A stretch of DNA of 64,000 bases, from positions 1-64,000 of the forward strand of contig UQXH01000004.1 of the NCBI GenBank assembly GCA_900545025.1. The letters run 5' to 3'. The position numbers were made by a program, and so were the translations under genes. Below are positions 50,277 through 59,180 of the stretch, piece by piece. The DNA is from an uncultured Phascolarctobacterium sp. Its GTDB lineage: Bacteria > Bacillota > Negativicutes > Acidaminococcales > Acidaminococcaceae. Within the stretch, counting starts at the first letter, position 1, and each line of letters opens with the position of its first letter. Below the pieces are notes generated by a model that was given only the letters and a program-made list of their open reading frames with translations, had not been told where the DNA came from and made no database searches.

Positions 50277-50834
50277 GTGATTCGTACTTTAGAACTTATT
50301 TGCAGCGAGTGCCATGAAAAATTTATACCGGAGGATAAACTTTATTATCGCGATAATTATTTAAATACTATTCGTGATACCCAGTTTATTTGCCCTGCTT
50401 GTATTCAGAAATGGCATGAGAAATGGAAAATAAAAAAAGCAGTATTCAGCGAGATTGATTACGTTTTATCTGTTACAATAGAATTAGAAGATGGTACTGT
50501 CTATGACAAAATGGATTGTACGCCTATCCATGAAACTGAAACTGTTGTAACAGGAGAGGATATACCTGTTGAAGCGCAGCAGCAGCTGTATGCTGTGTAT
50601 GCCGCTTGGGATAGGGAGCGTAAATCACATTATCTGAAAGATTGTACTTTTAAAGATGAATTTATGCGTACCACTTTCAGCTGTGAAACATATGCAGGCG
50701 ATAAATATGAGGATATTGCCTTACGCTTCAATATGCGCGGTGAATTGGAGACTGAGAGACCGGTGCCTGATTATGTTAAACAGCAGATTATTGATGCGTA
50801 CAGAATTTATGAAGCACAGAATAGTGAGGAATAA
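50277..50834 (+). CDS. Uncharacterised protein with an N-terminal CxxC zinc-ribbon
   Basis: 185-residue soluble protein that I do not recognise. It has two CxxC pairs near the N-terminus (CSECHEKF at about 9-16 and CPACIQKW at about 38-45) that would hold a zinc ion. An acidic alpha/beta region follows, with no known motif. Start GTG 50277 has GGAGG 9 bases upstream; the longer open frame beginning at 50088 runs through the tRNA and terminator and is not coding. Its stop is 12 bases before prfC, so it is probably co-transcribed with that release factor. Function unknown. Confidence 0.75.
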   Translation: MIRTLELICSECHEKFIPEDKLYYRDNYLNTIRDTQFICPACIQKWHEKWKIKKAVFSEIDYVLSVTIELEDGTVYDKMDCTPIHETETVVTGEDIPVEAQQQLYAVYAAWDRERKSHYLKDCTFKDEFMRTTFSCETYAGDKYEDIALRFNMRGELETERPVPDYVKQQIIDAYRIYEAQNSEE

Positions 50835-50846
50835 CAGGGGGAACAT

Positions 50847-52457
50847 ATGCAGGATTTATTAGAGAAGATTGAGAAAAGAAGAACTTTTGCCATTATTTCG
50901 CACCCTGATGCCGGTAAGACTACTCTGACAGAAAAATTGCTGTTATATGGCGGAGCTATACATCTGGCAGGTTCCGTTAAGGCAAGAAAGAGTAATAAAC
51001 ATGCTGTTTCTGACTGGATGGAAATAGAAAAACAGCGCGGTATTTCAGTTACGTCTTCTGTATTGCAGTTTGATTATGATGGATACAGGGTAAATATTCT
51101 GGATACTCCCGGTCACCAGGACTTTTCCGAAGATACTTACAGAACTTTGATGGCAGCAGACAGTGCGGTTATGCTGATAGACGCTGCTAAAGGTGTGGAG
51201 CCCCAGACTAAGAAGCTCTTCTGGGTATGCCATAGACGTAAACTGCCTATTTTTACTTTTATCAATAAACTGGATCGTTACGGCAGAAATCCATTTGATT
51301 TAATGGATGAACTGGAAAAAGTATTGGGTATTAGGGCATTTCCTGTAAACTGGCCCATTGGTATTGATGGACATTATAAAGGTGTTTACGACAGATTAAA
51401 AAATACCATTGAGCTTTTTGAAGATGACACCAGCCATGGTGCAAAGCAGCTGAAATCGACTACCGGCTCTCTCGATGATCCTAAAATAAAGGAAATGCTG
51501 GGAGAAGAACTGTATGAAAATCTCTGCAATGATATCGAACTGTTAGATTTAGCCGGTGATGAATTTGACATGGAAAAAGTAAATGCCGGCGAGCTTACTC
51601 CGATGTTCTTTGGCAGCGCCATGACAAACTTTGGGGTACAGAGCTTTTTGGAAAAATTTCTGGAGCTCTCTCCTAAACCGCAGCCTCGTACATTGCAGAA
51701 TGGCGAGCTGATTGATCCGGCGAATGAGGCTTTTTCTGCTTTTGTCTTTAAGATTCAGGCGAATATGAATCCGGCTCATCGCGACAGGATCTCGTTTATG
51801 AGAATATGTTCAGGCGTTTTCGAAAAAGGCATGAGTGTTTATCACAAGCAATCTAATAAAATGATTAAACTGACGCAGCCGCAGCAATTTTTGGCGCAGG
51901 AAAGGACTATCGTAGAAAAAGCTTATCCCGGCGATATTATCGGTGTCTTTGACCCTGGTATCTTTGGTATAGGTGATTCTTTAAGCGACAGCAGTCTCAA
52001 ATTGCAGTTTGAAGATTTCCCTGTATTCCCGCCGGAAATTTTTGCCCGTGTCCAGCCTAAAGACTCTTTAAAACGCAAACAATTTGAAAAAGGTATCATC
52101 CAGTTATCGCAAGAAGGTGCTATCCAGGTTTTTGAACAAAAAGGCGTGGGCCTGGAATGTTACGTAGTAGGTGTTGTCGGTGTACTGCAGCTTGAAGTGC
52201 TGGAATACAGACTGCTGAATGAGTACAGTGCGCAGCTGCTGATGAATCAGCTGCCTTATTCGGTAGCGCGTTGGGTATATACGGAGGATAAGAAGCTGAT
52301 TGATAATATTAAAGGATTGGACAACGGTATGCTGGTTTATGACAAAAAAGACCGTCCTGTTATCCTGGTGAATAATGAATGGTCTCTGAATTGGATTTTA
52401 GAACGTAATCCCGGCATACAGTTTTTGACGGTGCCTGCAGATGTTGCAAAAATTTAA
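50847..52457 (+). CDS. prfC: Peptide chain release factor 3
   Basis: Translational GTPase that ejects RF1/RF2 after peptide release. The 536 residues have G1 SHPDAGKTT (18-26), the G2 region RGISVTSS, G3 DTPGHQDF and G4 NKLDR. The RF3-specific ERNPGIQFLTVPA-type C-terminus is present as ILERNPGIQFLTVPADVA. Length is normal. There is an AGGGGG-type ribosome site. Its last 17 bases overlap the start of the sensor kinase gene, so translation is probably coupled. Confidence 0.94.
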   Translation: MQDLLEKIEKRRTFAIISHPDAGKTTLTEKLLLYGGAIHLAGSVKARKSNKHAVSDWMEIEKQRGISVTSSVLQFDYDGYRVNILDTPGHQDFSEDTYRTLMAADSAVMLIDAAKGVEPQTKKLFWVCHRRKLPIFTFINKLDRYGRNPFDLMDELEKVLGIRAFPVNWPIGIDGHYKGVYDRLKNTIELFEDDTSHGAKQLKSTTGSLDDPKIKEMLGEELYENLCNDIELLDLAGDEFDMEKVNAGELTPMFFGSAMTNFGVQSFLEKFLELSPKPQPRTLQNGELIDPANEAFSAFVFKIQANMNPAHRDRISFMRICSGVFEKGMSVYHKQSNKMIKLTQPQQFLAQERTIVEKAYPGDIIGVFDPGIFGIGDSLSDSSLKLQFEDFPVFPPEIFARVQPKDSLKRKQFEKGIIQLSQEGAIQVFEQKGVGLECYVVGVVGVLQLEVLEYRLLNEYSAQLLMNQLPYSVARWVYTEDKKLIDNIKGLDNGMLVYDKKDRPVILVNNEWSLNWILERNPGIQFLTVPADVAKI

Positions 52458-54135
52458 TTTTCATAATGAAGAAAACTTAAAAAATACCGTTGCCTCCTCA
52501 TACCAAAAACGCTCAAAATTTTTTACTTTGTCGCAAAAAATCGTCCTGTTGATTACTTTAGTGGTCTGCGTGGCGCTGCTGCCTACTTCTGTTTTTACTA
52601 CTATCCGTGTAGCAAAGGTAATTTATGACCGCATCAGTATCAATGCGGTCAGTATCACGACCATCCTATGTAATTCTCCCGAAATACATAAAGGTCTGAT
52701 GCAGACTAATGATGTACCAGATGAAGAAGTGGACAGGTTGATGCAGGATTATGTAAATGATGTCGATAATTCTGATGAAGCCAGCGTGGCTATTTTCGAT
52801 AGGAACCATAATCTCCGCGTTTTGTACAATCCGGGAAAACTGGAAGATTTTCAGAAAAGCGCTCAGGACATAGTGTATAAGTATGCTTCTGACGGAAATA
52901 TCAGCTGGCAGGAAAATTATAATATGCCAAATAAAGCGCTTGGCTTTATTAAAGATAAAAACAATCAGACAATAGGGTATGTTGTTACGGGTTATTCTGA
53001 CAGTATCTTTAATGATTCCACAATGGATTCAGTGTTTTTCCTGTTGTTTATGACTTTTGTAGGGCTTTCCGTAGGTATTGCAGGAGCTATGTATCTGGCA
53101 CGGCATATTAAAAGAGTGCTTTTTGGTCTGGAGCCAGAGGAAATAGCAGCCTTGCTGCAGGAGCGCAATGTTTTGCTTAACTCTGTACGCGAAGGCGTTA
53201 TAGACGTCAATAATCAAGGGATTATTACCTTGGCTAATACTGAAGCTAAGAATCTGCTGGCTGAGGCATCTATTGCTGATGCAGACCAGTTGGTAGGTAA
53301 GAAAGCTAAAGAAATTTTAAATAAAATCAATTTTGATGACATTATTGAAAATGGCAGGATCTTATCTGATGCCGGCACTAAGATTGGTAATACAATATTT
53401 ATTGTTACGGCCGTGCCGCTGATGCTGGAAAAAAATATCCTTGGCGCAGTTGTTACTTTCAGAAAGAAATCTGTTGTTGAAGAAATGGCAAATCAGCTTA
53501 CAGGGTTTAAAAATTATGCTACGGCTTTAAGAGCCCAGACTCATGAGTTTATGAATAAAATGCATGTAATCATGGGACTGATTGATATGAAGGCCTATGA
53601 TGAGCTGAAAAAGTATACGCAGGAGATTGCTTATAACAGGCAGTCTGAAGTTGCTTATGTTGTAACCAGACTCAAGGATATTACCTTGGCTGGTTTTATC
53701 TTAGGCAAGATGAGCCGTAGCCGTGAATTACAGATAGATTTTTCTCTTTCAGATGAAAGTGAGATTCACTGTGATTTAGAAGTACCATCAGTCCATGACC
53801 TGGTACTCATCATAGGTAATATCGTAGAAAATGCGTTCGACGTCCTGAAAAAATTTCAAGGTGAACGTATCGTTAATCTTAGTATTCTGGATTTTGATAA
53901 AGAAATTGTTATCGTCGTAGAAGATTCCGGTCCAGGGATGACAGAAGAAGTGCGCGAGAATATCTTCAAACGTGGTTATTCCAGTAAAGGTGAATGTCAT
54001 GGTTTTGGGTTATACCTTGTTAAGCAGAGTATTGATAACCTTGATGGTACAATAACTGTGGAATCAGCTCCAGGAGAGGGCACTACTTTTACTGTCAGAC
54101 TGCCAATAAAAAAGGATGGTGAAGCAAATGATTAA
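52441..54135 (+). CDS. Sensor histidine kinase, CitA/DcuS family
   Basis: Membrane sensor kinase, 564 residues. A cytoplasmic N-terminal tail is followed by TM1 (about 33-55), an extracytoplasmic sensor of the sCache (CitA/DcuS) type (about 56-195), TM2 (about 200-220) and a PAS domain (about 240-345). The dimerisation helix has the phospho-accepting H368 in RAQTHEFMNKMHVIMGLI, the DcuS/CitA signature. A HATPase domain follows (about 450-560: NIVENAFDVL, EDSGPGM, GHGFGLYLVKQ). Relatives sense citrate, malate, fumarate or succinate. The ATG lies within the end of prfC with a weak ribosome site. It is paired with the next gene. No transporter or metabolic target is adjacent, so the ligand is unknown. 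Confidence 0.88.
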   Translation: MLQKFNFHNEENLKNTVASSYQKRSKFFTLSQKIVLLITLVVCVALLPTSVFTTIRVAKVIYDRISINAVSITTILCNSPEIHKGLMQTNDVPDEEVDRLMQDYVNDVDNSDEASVAIFDRNHNLRVLYNPGKLEDFQKSAQDIVYKYASDGNISWQENYNMPNKALGFIKDKNNQTIGYVVTGYSDSIFNDSTMDSVFFLLFMTFVGLSVGIAGAMYLARHIKRVLFGLEPEEIAALLQERNVLLNSVREGVIDVNNQGIITLANTEAKNLLAEASIADADQLVGKKAKEILNKINFDDIIENGRILSDAGTKIGNTIFIVTAVPLMLEKNILGAVVTFRKKSVVEEMANQLTGFKNYATALRAQTHEFMNKMHVIMGLIDMKAYDELKKYTQEIAYNRQSEVAYVVTRLKDITLAGFILGKMSRSRELQIDFSLSDESEIHCDLEVPSVHDLVLIIGNIVENAFDVLKKFQGERIVNLSILDFDKEIVIVVEDSGPGMTEEVRENIFKRGYSSKGECHGFGLYLVKQSIDNLDGTITVESAPGEGTTFTVRLPIKKDGEAND

Positions 54136-54832
54136 TGTTTTAGTTGTCGAAGATGACCCCATGGTAGCCCAGCTGCATGAACATTATCTAAGTCAGATTA
54201 AGGGATTTCAATTATGTGACATTGCCCGTAGTGGTGATGAGGCCTTAAAACTTTTGCAGACTAAAGAATATGATTTGCTTATTTTAGATGTATTCATGCC
54301 TTTTATGGATGGTTTGCAGATGCTGGAAAAAATCCGCGAATCCAAATATGATGTTGATGTCATCATAGTTTCTGCCGCTAATGATAAGGATAAGATCAAG
54401 CAGGCTTTAAGACTGGGAGCTGTGGACTATATTATTAAGCCTTTTGAATTTGAACGCTTCAATCTGGCTCTTAGCAATTATCAGAAGCGTTACCATATTG
54501 TAGAAAATCAGGATGTGCTTAAGCAGTCTGAACTTGATAAGACCATTATCAAGCATGAGAAGGAAGCTGTCGTAGCGTTGCCGAAAGGACTGGACAAGCA
54601 TACGCTTTCTACTGTGTGGGACTGCATAGTTACATTTGACGGAATGTTTACTACGGAAGAAGTATCTGCTAAAGTAGGCATTTCCAGAGTATCTATACGC
54701 AAATATCTTGAGTTTTTGAAAACGCTTCATCTGTTAAAGCTTGATCTGCATAGAGGAAGCGTAGGCCGTCCGGTATACAAGTATCTTTGCGTTGATAAGC
54801 AAAGCGATTTATTAAATGTATATATTCAGTGA
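54128..54832 (+). CDS. Response regulator, CitB/DcuR family
   Basis: Partner of the upstream kinase, 234 residues. The receiver domain (about 1-120) starts INVLVVEDDPMVAQLH, with the phosphorylated Asp at D54 (LILDVFMPFMDG) and the conserved Lys in VDYIIKPFEFERF. The C-terminal helix-turn-helix (about 165-225: FTTEEVSAKVGISRVSIRKYLEFL) is of the CitB/DcuR type. ATG 54128 overlaps the kinase stop by 8 bases and follows GGTGA; ATG 54116 is an alternative four residues longer. Targets are not evident nearby. Confidence 0.9.
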   Translation: MINVLVVEDDPMVAQLHEHYLSQIKGFQLCDIARSGDEALKLLQTKEYDLLILDVFMPFMDGLQMLEKIRESKYDVDVIIVSAANDKDKIKQALRLGAVDYIIKPFEFERFNLALSNYQKRYHIVENQDVLKQSELDKTIIKHEKEAVVALPKGLDKHTLSTVWDCIVTFDGMFTTEEVSAKVGISRVSIRKYLEFLKTLHLLKLDLHRGSVGRPVYKYLCVDKQSDLLNVYIQ

Positions 54833-54846
54833 GGGAAGATAGACTA

Positions 54847-55581
54847 ATGCAGATAAAAAAGCCTGTTAAAATTTTAGGTGTGCCTGTACATCCTTTGACT
54901 ATGAATGAATCAGTTGCAGTTTTGGAAGAAAAATTGCAGAAGCAAGAGCAGGCTTTTGTAGTAACTGCCAATGCGGAAATCATTATGATGTGCCAGCAGG
55001 ATAAGGAATATAATGACATTGTATCCAAGCAAGCTGATCTGGTGTTGCCAGATGGCGCTGGTGCTGTATGGGCAGGCAGATATCTTGGCAATAATGTACC
55101 AGAACGTGTAGCCGGTTTCGACCTTTACAATCAGTTACTTAAGCTTTCTGCCGTAAAGGGATATAAAATATATTTTTTTGGCGGGGCTCCTGGAGTAGCT
55201 GAAGCTGCCAAAAATAAGGCAGAAGAGCTGTATCCCGGTGTGCAGATAGTTGGCTGCCGTAATGGTTATTTTACTGATGTGGAGGAAGAATCTATCGTCA
55301 AGGCAATAAATGATGCTGCCCCTGACATGCTTTTTGTTGCTTTAGGAGCGCCTAAACAGGAGAAATGGCTGGTAAAATATCGTGATAAATTGAAGTCCAG
55401 AATTTTGATGGGGATTGGCGGCAGCTTTGATGTTTTGGCTGGTAAGATGGAGCGCGCACCTAAATGGATGCAGGACGCTTCTCTAGAGTGGGCTTTCAGG
55501 CTTTATAAACAGCCGAGCAGATTTATGCGTATGCTGGCTTTACCGAAATTTGTCTTAAAAGTAATATTCAGCAAGAAATAA
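54847..55581 (+). CDS. WecG/TagA/CpsF family glycosyltransferase
   Basis: GT26-type transferase, 244 residues. Relatives add N-acetylmannosamine(uronic acid) to lipid-linked GlcNAc in teichoic acid linkage units or enterobacterial common antigen. Typical segments are TANAEIIMMCQQDKEY (about 42-57), the catalytic-Asp stretch LPDGAGAVWAGRYLG (about 69-83) and the closing LGAPKQEKWL plus GIGGSFDVLAGKMERAPKWMQ. ATG 54847 follows GAGGGAAG by 8 bases; an in-frame GTG 18 bases upstream is ahead of that site. It closes the prfC-kinase-regulator run. In a diderm it would probably act in surface-polysaccharide or O-antigen assembly; the substrate is not certain. Confidence 0.87.
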   Translation: MQIKKPVKILGVPVHPLTMNESVAVLEEKLQKQEQAFVVTANAEIIMMCQQDKEYNDIVSKQADLVLPDGAGAVWAGRYLGNNVPERVAGFDLYNQLLKLSAVKGYKIYFFGGAPGVAEAAKNKAEELYPGVQIVGCRNGYFTDVEEESIVKAINDAAPDMLFVALGAPKQEKWLVKYRDKLKSRILMGIGGSFDVLAGKMERAPKWMQDASLEWAFRLYKQPSRFMRMLALPKFVLKVIFSKK

Positions 55582-55594
55582 TTGCCAGGATAAA

Positions 55595-55623
55595 TAGACA
55601 AAAGTAATTTAGTGTATTATAAT
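55595..55623 (+). promoter_or_regulatory. Candidate promoter of the psd-pssA operon
   Basis: TAGACA (55595-55600), 17-base spacer, TATAAT (55618-55623). Its -10 overlaps the 5' arm of the terminator at 55621-55661, so transcripts starting near 55630 would lack half of that hairpin. Confidence 0.5.
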
Positions 55624-55661
55624 AGTGTGATGAAATCTGTGTTTCATTACACTATTTTTTT
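55621..55661 (+). terminator. Terminator after the TagA/WecG gene
   Basis: Stem AATAGTGTGATGAAA / TTTCATTACACTATT (one G-T pair) around a 6-base loop, running into a T-rich tract. Overlaps the psd promoter. Confidence 0.8.
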
Positions 55662-55714
55662 AATTATTTAATTCAAGCTTTTATAATGAAAGATAAATGA
55701 AAGAGAGGATTATT

Positions 55715-56344
55715 ATGGTAATCGTAAAAGATGGATATCCATTTATTATTGCGGCTGTAATTCTTACCTTGCTTGTTTTGTATTTTTTTGGTGTTTCAGT
55801 TGCTATTATTCCCGGAGTACTGGCAGCATTCTTTATATATTTCTTCAGGAATCCTTCCAGATCCATGCCATATGATCCAAATATTTTATATTCGCCGGCA
55901 GACGGTACGGTAATGGCGGTTGAAGATATTTTTGATGATGAGTATCTTAATGAGCCAGCAACTAAAGTTACTGTATTCTTATCTGTATTTAATGTACATG
56001 TTAATCGTAGCCCTATTGATGGCGAAATAAAGTACCAGCGTTATACCTGTGGTCAATTTGTGCCTGCGTATAAAAAATCTGCATCTTTTGAAAATGAAAG
56101 ACATGCTATCGGCTTGGATAACGGCAGGATGCGTATCCTAGTAACACAGGTTGCCGGACTTTTAGCGCGCCGTATCGTATCCTGGGTAACCTTGGGACAT
56201 CAGATGAAGCAGGGCGAATGCTACGGTATGATTAAATTTGGCTCAAGTACAGAGCTGGTAGTTCCTAAGAATGTTGAAATAACTGTTAAAAAAGGCGATA
56301 CCGTAGTAGGCGGCATTACCGTTATGGGGAGGATTAAACAGTAA
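55715..56344 (+). CDS. psd: Phosphatidylserine decarboxylase (short, archaeal-type)
   Basis: Makes phosphatidylethanolamine from phosphatidylserine. The 209-residue proenzyme has N-terminal hydrophobic helices (about 8-45) and the core with YSPADGTVMAVED and SVFNVHVNRSPIDGEI. The self-cleavage site is the Gly-Ser of KFGSSTELVVP (about 178-188), where the serine becomes the pyruvoyl group. ATG 55715 follows GAGAGG; an upstream in-frame ATG at 55697 precedes that site. Its stop shares a base with the pssA start, so the two are tightly coupled. Confidence 0.93.
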   Translation: MVIVKDGYPFIIAAVILTLLVLYFFGVSVAIIPGVLAAFFIYFFRNPSRSMPYDPNILYSPADGTVMAVEDIFDDEYLNEPATKVTVFLSVFNVHVNRSPIDGEIKYQRYTCGQFVPAYKKSASFENERHAIGLDNGRMRILVTQVAGLLARRIVSWVTLGHQMKQGECYGMIKFGSSTELVVPKNVEITVKKGDTVVGGITVMGRIKQ

Positions 56345-57018
56345 TGAATTATCGTCGTATAGTTCCTAATAGTATCAGCTCTATTAGTTTGATATTTGGT
56401 ATCTTATCTATTTTCAAGACTTTTGAACATGATTTTTTCTATGCTGCTGTTTTCATTATTTTGGCAGTGTTGGCAGATTCTATGGATGGAAGGGCTGCAC
56501 GTTTATTAGGTGTCAGTGGTGATTTTGGCAAAGAGCTGGATTCACTTTGTGATTTAGGTTCTTTTGGTGTGGCTCCGGCAATTATGATTTATTATTATGG
56601 CATGACTGACCTCGGTCTTGCCGGTCAGATTATTGCAGCATGCTTTACTATTGGCGGCGCGATGAGGCTGGCTCGTTTCAATGTTAATGCTGCTACTGTC
56701 AAAGGCTATTTCCAAGGTATGCCTATTCCGGCAGGCGCCTGCTGTTTGGCAACTTATGTTTTATCCGGTTACAGTTTTTCACCGCTTACGGTTGCTGTCA
56801 TGACTTTCGTTATTGCAGTTATCATGTACAGCAATGTTAAATTTCCTGATTTCAAAGGAAAAGGTAACCCGATGTTTGTTTTGCCGGTAGTCATAGCTTT
56901 GCTTATCGGTGCTTATATGATTTATGAGCGTCCTGCGGCATGGCCTTTTATCATTATGTTTACTTATACTGTTGCGGGTATTATAAATTATTTCTATGTA
57001 CTTGTTTTGCGAAAATAA
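56344..57018 (+). CDS. pssA: CDP-diacylglycerol-serine O-phosphatidyltransferase
   Basis: Forms phosphatidylserine from CDP-diacylglycerol and serine. The 224-residue membrane protein has the CDP-alcohol phosphotransferase signature DGRAARLLG...GKELDSLCD (about 48-69) and about six to eight helices. It overlaps psd by one base (TAATG), so both enzymes of phosphatidylethanolamine synthesis are made together. Confidence 0.93.
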   Translation: MNYRRIVPNSISSISLIFGILSIFKTFEHDFFYAAVFIILAVLADSMDGRAARLLGVSGDFGKELDSLCDLGSFGVAPAIMIYYYGMTDLGLAGQIIAACFTIGGAMRLARFNVNAATVKGYFQGMPIPAGACCLATYVLSGYSFSPLTVAVMTFVIAVIMYSNVKFPDFKGKGNPMFVLPVVIALLIGAYMIYERPAAWPFIIMFTYTVAGIINYFYVLVLRK

Positions 57019-57057
57019 TTACAGATAATAAGGATAATGAAACAGAGGAGTTAGCCG

Positions 57058-58350
57058 ATGAATACGTATTTTGATATAATCATGATACCTTTGCAGTTCT
57101 TAATTATTTTTTTTACTATATATTATTTCGTTATTTCCTGGTTTGGCCTGTTTGGTAAGAAAAAAGAAGTAAAAATCTATGATGAAAAGAAGACTTTTGC
57201 ACTGGTTGTCTGTGCGCATAATGAAGATAAGGTAATTGCGCCGCTGGTAGATAATTTAAAAAGACTCAATTATTCTGACGAATTGTATGACATCTTTGTA
57301 GTAGCTGATAATTGTTCTGATAATACTGCACAGGTTGCACGCAATGCCGGTGCCATTGTACATGAGCGTTTCAGTGAGACTGGCAAGGGCAAAGGTTATG
57401 CTATGGACTGGATGTTTAACAGGCTCTTTCAGATGGAACGACAATATGATGCTGTGTGCGTTTTTGACGCAGATAATCTCGTTCATCCCAATTTCCTGCG
57501 TGAAATGAACAGCCGTCTTTGCAATGGTGAGCGCTTGATTCAAGGCTATCTTGATTCTAAAAATCCGAACGATACCTGGATTTCCGGTGTTTTTTCAATT
57601 TCTTTCTGGGTGGTAAACCACGTCTGGCATCTGGCTAAATACAATATTGGCTTGTCCAGCTGTCTGGGCGGTACAGGTATGTGTATTGATGCAGAAATTC
57701 TGAAGCGTTATGGCTGGGGTGCTACCTGTTTAACGGAAGATATGGAATTTACCATGAAAGCGATGATGGAAAATATTCCTACTACTTGGGCGCATGATGC
57801 TATTATTTACGATGAAAAACCGCTTACTTTTAAAGCTGCCTGGAACCAGCGCAAACGTTGGGCACAGGGACATTTTGATGTTGCTAACAGATATTTAGGC
57901 CCCATGCTGAAAAAAGCCATTAAAGAACGTAATGTAGTCGTGCTTGACTGCATGGTAAACTTGTTTCAACCGTATTTTCTGCTGATTTCCACTTTCTTTT
58001 TGCTGTGCAGCTATATTTATGAATTTGTGCCTTTTTATGACAATATTTTATACAGAGTGCTGCCTTTGGAGGTTTGGACCTTGATAGGTTTTGGTCAGTA
58101 TATTTTCCCGATGGCAGTTTTGTTTAAAATAAGGGCATCCTTTAAGTCTTGGTGCTATCTGCTTTTATATCCTATCTTTATTTACAGCTGGGTACCTATA
58201 ACAGCACTTGGTTTTCTGCATCGTAATGACCATGAATGGAGCCATACTGCTCATACCAGGGGCATCCACTTTGATGAGGTGTTGATTCCTGAGGATGCAG
58301 CAAAAGTAGGGCCTAAACAAGTAGCTTTTGTAAAAAAACAAACTAAGTAA
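57058..58350 (+). CDS. Membrane family 2 glycosyltransferase
   Basis: Processive-type GT2 enzyme, 430 residues. An N-terminal helix (about 10-30) leads to a GT-A domain (about 45-280) with CAHNED, VVADNCSDNTAQVAR, FDADN (DxD-like), TEDMEF and QRKRWAQGH, i.e. the D,D,D,QxxRW pattern of cellulose, chitin and poly-GlcNAc synthases. Three C-terminal membrane helices follow (about 300-395). The product is unknown; an exopolysaccharide or lipid-linked glycan is likely. An AGAGGAG-type site precedes it, 39 bases after pssA. A terminator follows. Confidence 0.85.
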   Translation: MNTYFDIIMIPLQFLIIFFTIYYFVISWFGLFGKKKEVKIYDEKKTFALVVCAHNEDKVIAPLVDNLKRLNYSDELYDIFVVADNCSDNTAQVARNAGAIVHERFSETGKGKGYAMDWMFNRLFQMERQYDAVCVFDADNLVHPNFLREMNSRLCNGERLIQGYLDSKNPNDTWISGVFSISFWVVNHVWHLAKYNIGLSSCLGGTGMCIDAEILKRYGWGATCLTEDMEFTMKAMMENIPTTWAHDAIIYDEKPLTFKAAWNQRKRWAQGHFDVANRYLGPMLKKAIKERNVVVLDCMVNLFQPYFLLISTFFLLCSYIYEFVPFYDNILYRVLPLEVWTLIGFGQYIFPMAVLFKIRASFKSWCYLLLYPIFIYSWVPITALGFLHRNDHEWSHTAHTRGIHFDEVLIPEDAAKVGPKQVAFVKKQTK

Positions 58351-58371
58351 ATTTAAATAAGTAAATTTAAA
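58344..58371 (+). repeat. Perfect 14-base tandem duplication
   Basis: TAAGTAAATTTAAA occurs twice head-to-tail (58344-58357 and 58358-58371). The first copy includes the stop codon of the GT2 gene. It is probably a recent slippage duplication with no evident function. Confidence 0.7.
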
Positions 58372-58377
58372 ATTGAT

Positions 58378-58405
58378 GACACCGAAGAATATTCGGTGTC
58401 TTTTT
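58378..58405 (+). terminator. Terminator after the GT2 gene
   Basis: Perfect 9-base stem GACACCGAA / TTCGGTGTC with a 5-base loop and T5. Confidence 0.87.
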
Positions 58406-58434
58406 CTTTTGCTTTATAAATGATGCGGAAAAAT

Positions 58435-58463
58435 TTGGATATAGAAAGATTTTATGGTATGAT
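58435..58463 (+). promoter_or_regulatory. Promoter of the HAD-mtn-ahcY operon
   Basis: TTGGAT (58435-58440), 17-base spacer, TGG then TATGAT (58458-58463, extended -10), about 36 bases before the first ATG. Confidence 0.52.
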
Positions 58464-58499
58464 ATATTAGATAGAGTTTAACTGATAAAGGAAGAATCC

Positions 58500-59180
58500 A
58501 TGCCTATTAAGGGAATATTATTTGACTTTGACGGAACGCTGGCAAATACAACAGATTTGATTTTGGCAGCGTTTGACCACACGTTTGCACGTTTCTTAAA
58601 AAGACGTGTTCCAAGAGAAGAGATTATCAAGACCTTTGGTCTGCCGTTGGCAGAAGCTATGGCTATGTATGCTCCTTCTCCTGATATGATTACAGATATG
58701 CGTGCGGTTTATCGACAGTTTAATCTTGAACATCATGATGAGATGATTAAATCTATCAGCGGTGTAGCAGATGCCTTGACTGCTTTGCATGCTGATGGTA
58801 TTAAGATGGCTGTTGTTACTTCTAAAAAATCACCTATGGCATACAGAGGATTAAAATGCTGCGGCCTTGAGGCATTTATTTCTGCTGTTGTTGGCTGTGA
58901 TGATACGGAAAATAATAAGCCCCATCCGGAACCTATGCTGAAAGCCTGTAAAATACTTGATTTGCTGCCTCAGGAGTGTATATGTGTAGGGGATAGCCCC
59001 TATGATTTGCAAAGCGGTAAGCGTGCAGGAGCCTTGACTGCTGCTGTCCGTTATACGTCTTTTGAGTGGCAACAGCTGCTGCGTGAGGGTAAGCCGGATT
59101 TCGTTTTGAATAATATATTGGATTTGTTACCTATCATAGATAAACTTAAATTTTCTGAGGAGGTAAGACATAATGCGTAA
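58500..59180 (+). CDS. HAD-family phosphatase (PpaX / phosphoglycolate phosphatase-like)
   Basis: Haloacid dehalogenase-fold phosphohydrolase, 226 residues. Motif I is DFDGTL (D9 nucleophile, D11), followed by a four-helix cap (about 16-85). Motif II Thr/Ser is in AVVTSKK (about 103), motif III Lys in NKPHPEPMLKA, and motif IV CVGDSPYDLQSGKRAG (about 163-178). The closest named relatives are pyrophosphatase PpaX and phosphoglycolate phosphatase Gph. It heads the methylthioadenosine operon and overlaps mtnP by 8 bases, so it may remove a phosphorylated or pyrophosphate by-product of that pathway; this is inference. Confidence 0.83.
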   Translation: MPIKGILFDFDGTLANTTDLILAAFDHTFARFLKRRVPREEIIKTFGLPLAEAMAMYAPSPDMITDMRAVYRQFNLEHHDEMIKSISGVADALTALHADGIKMAVVTSKKSPMAYRGLKCCGLEAFISAVVGCDDTENNKPHPEPMLKACKILDLLPQECICVGDSPYDLQSGKRAGALTAAVRYTSFEWQQLLREGKPDFVLNNILDLLPIIDKLKFSEEVRHNA

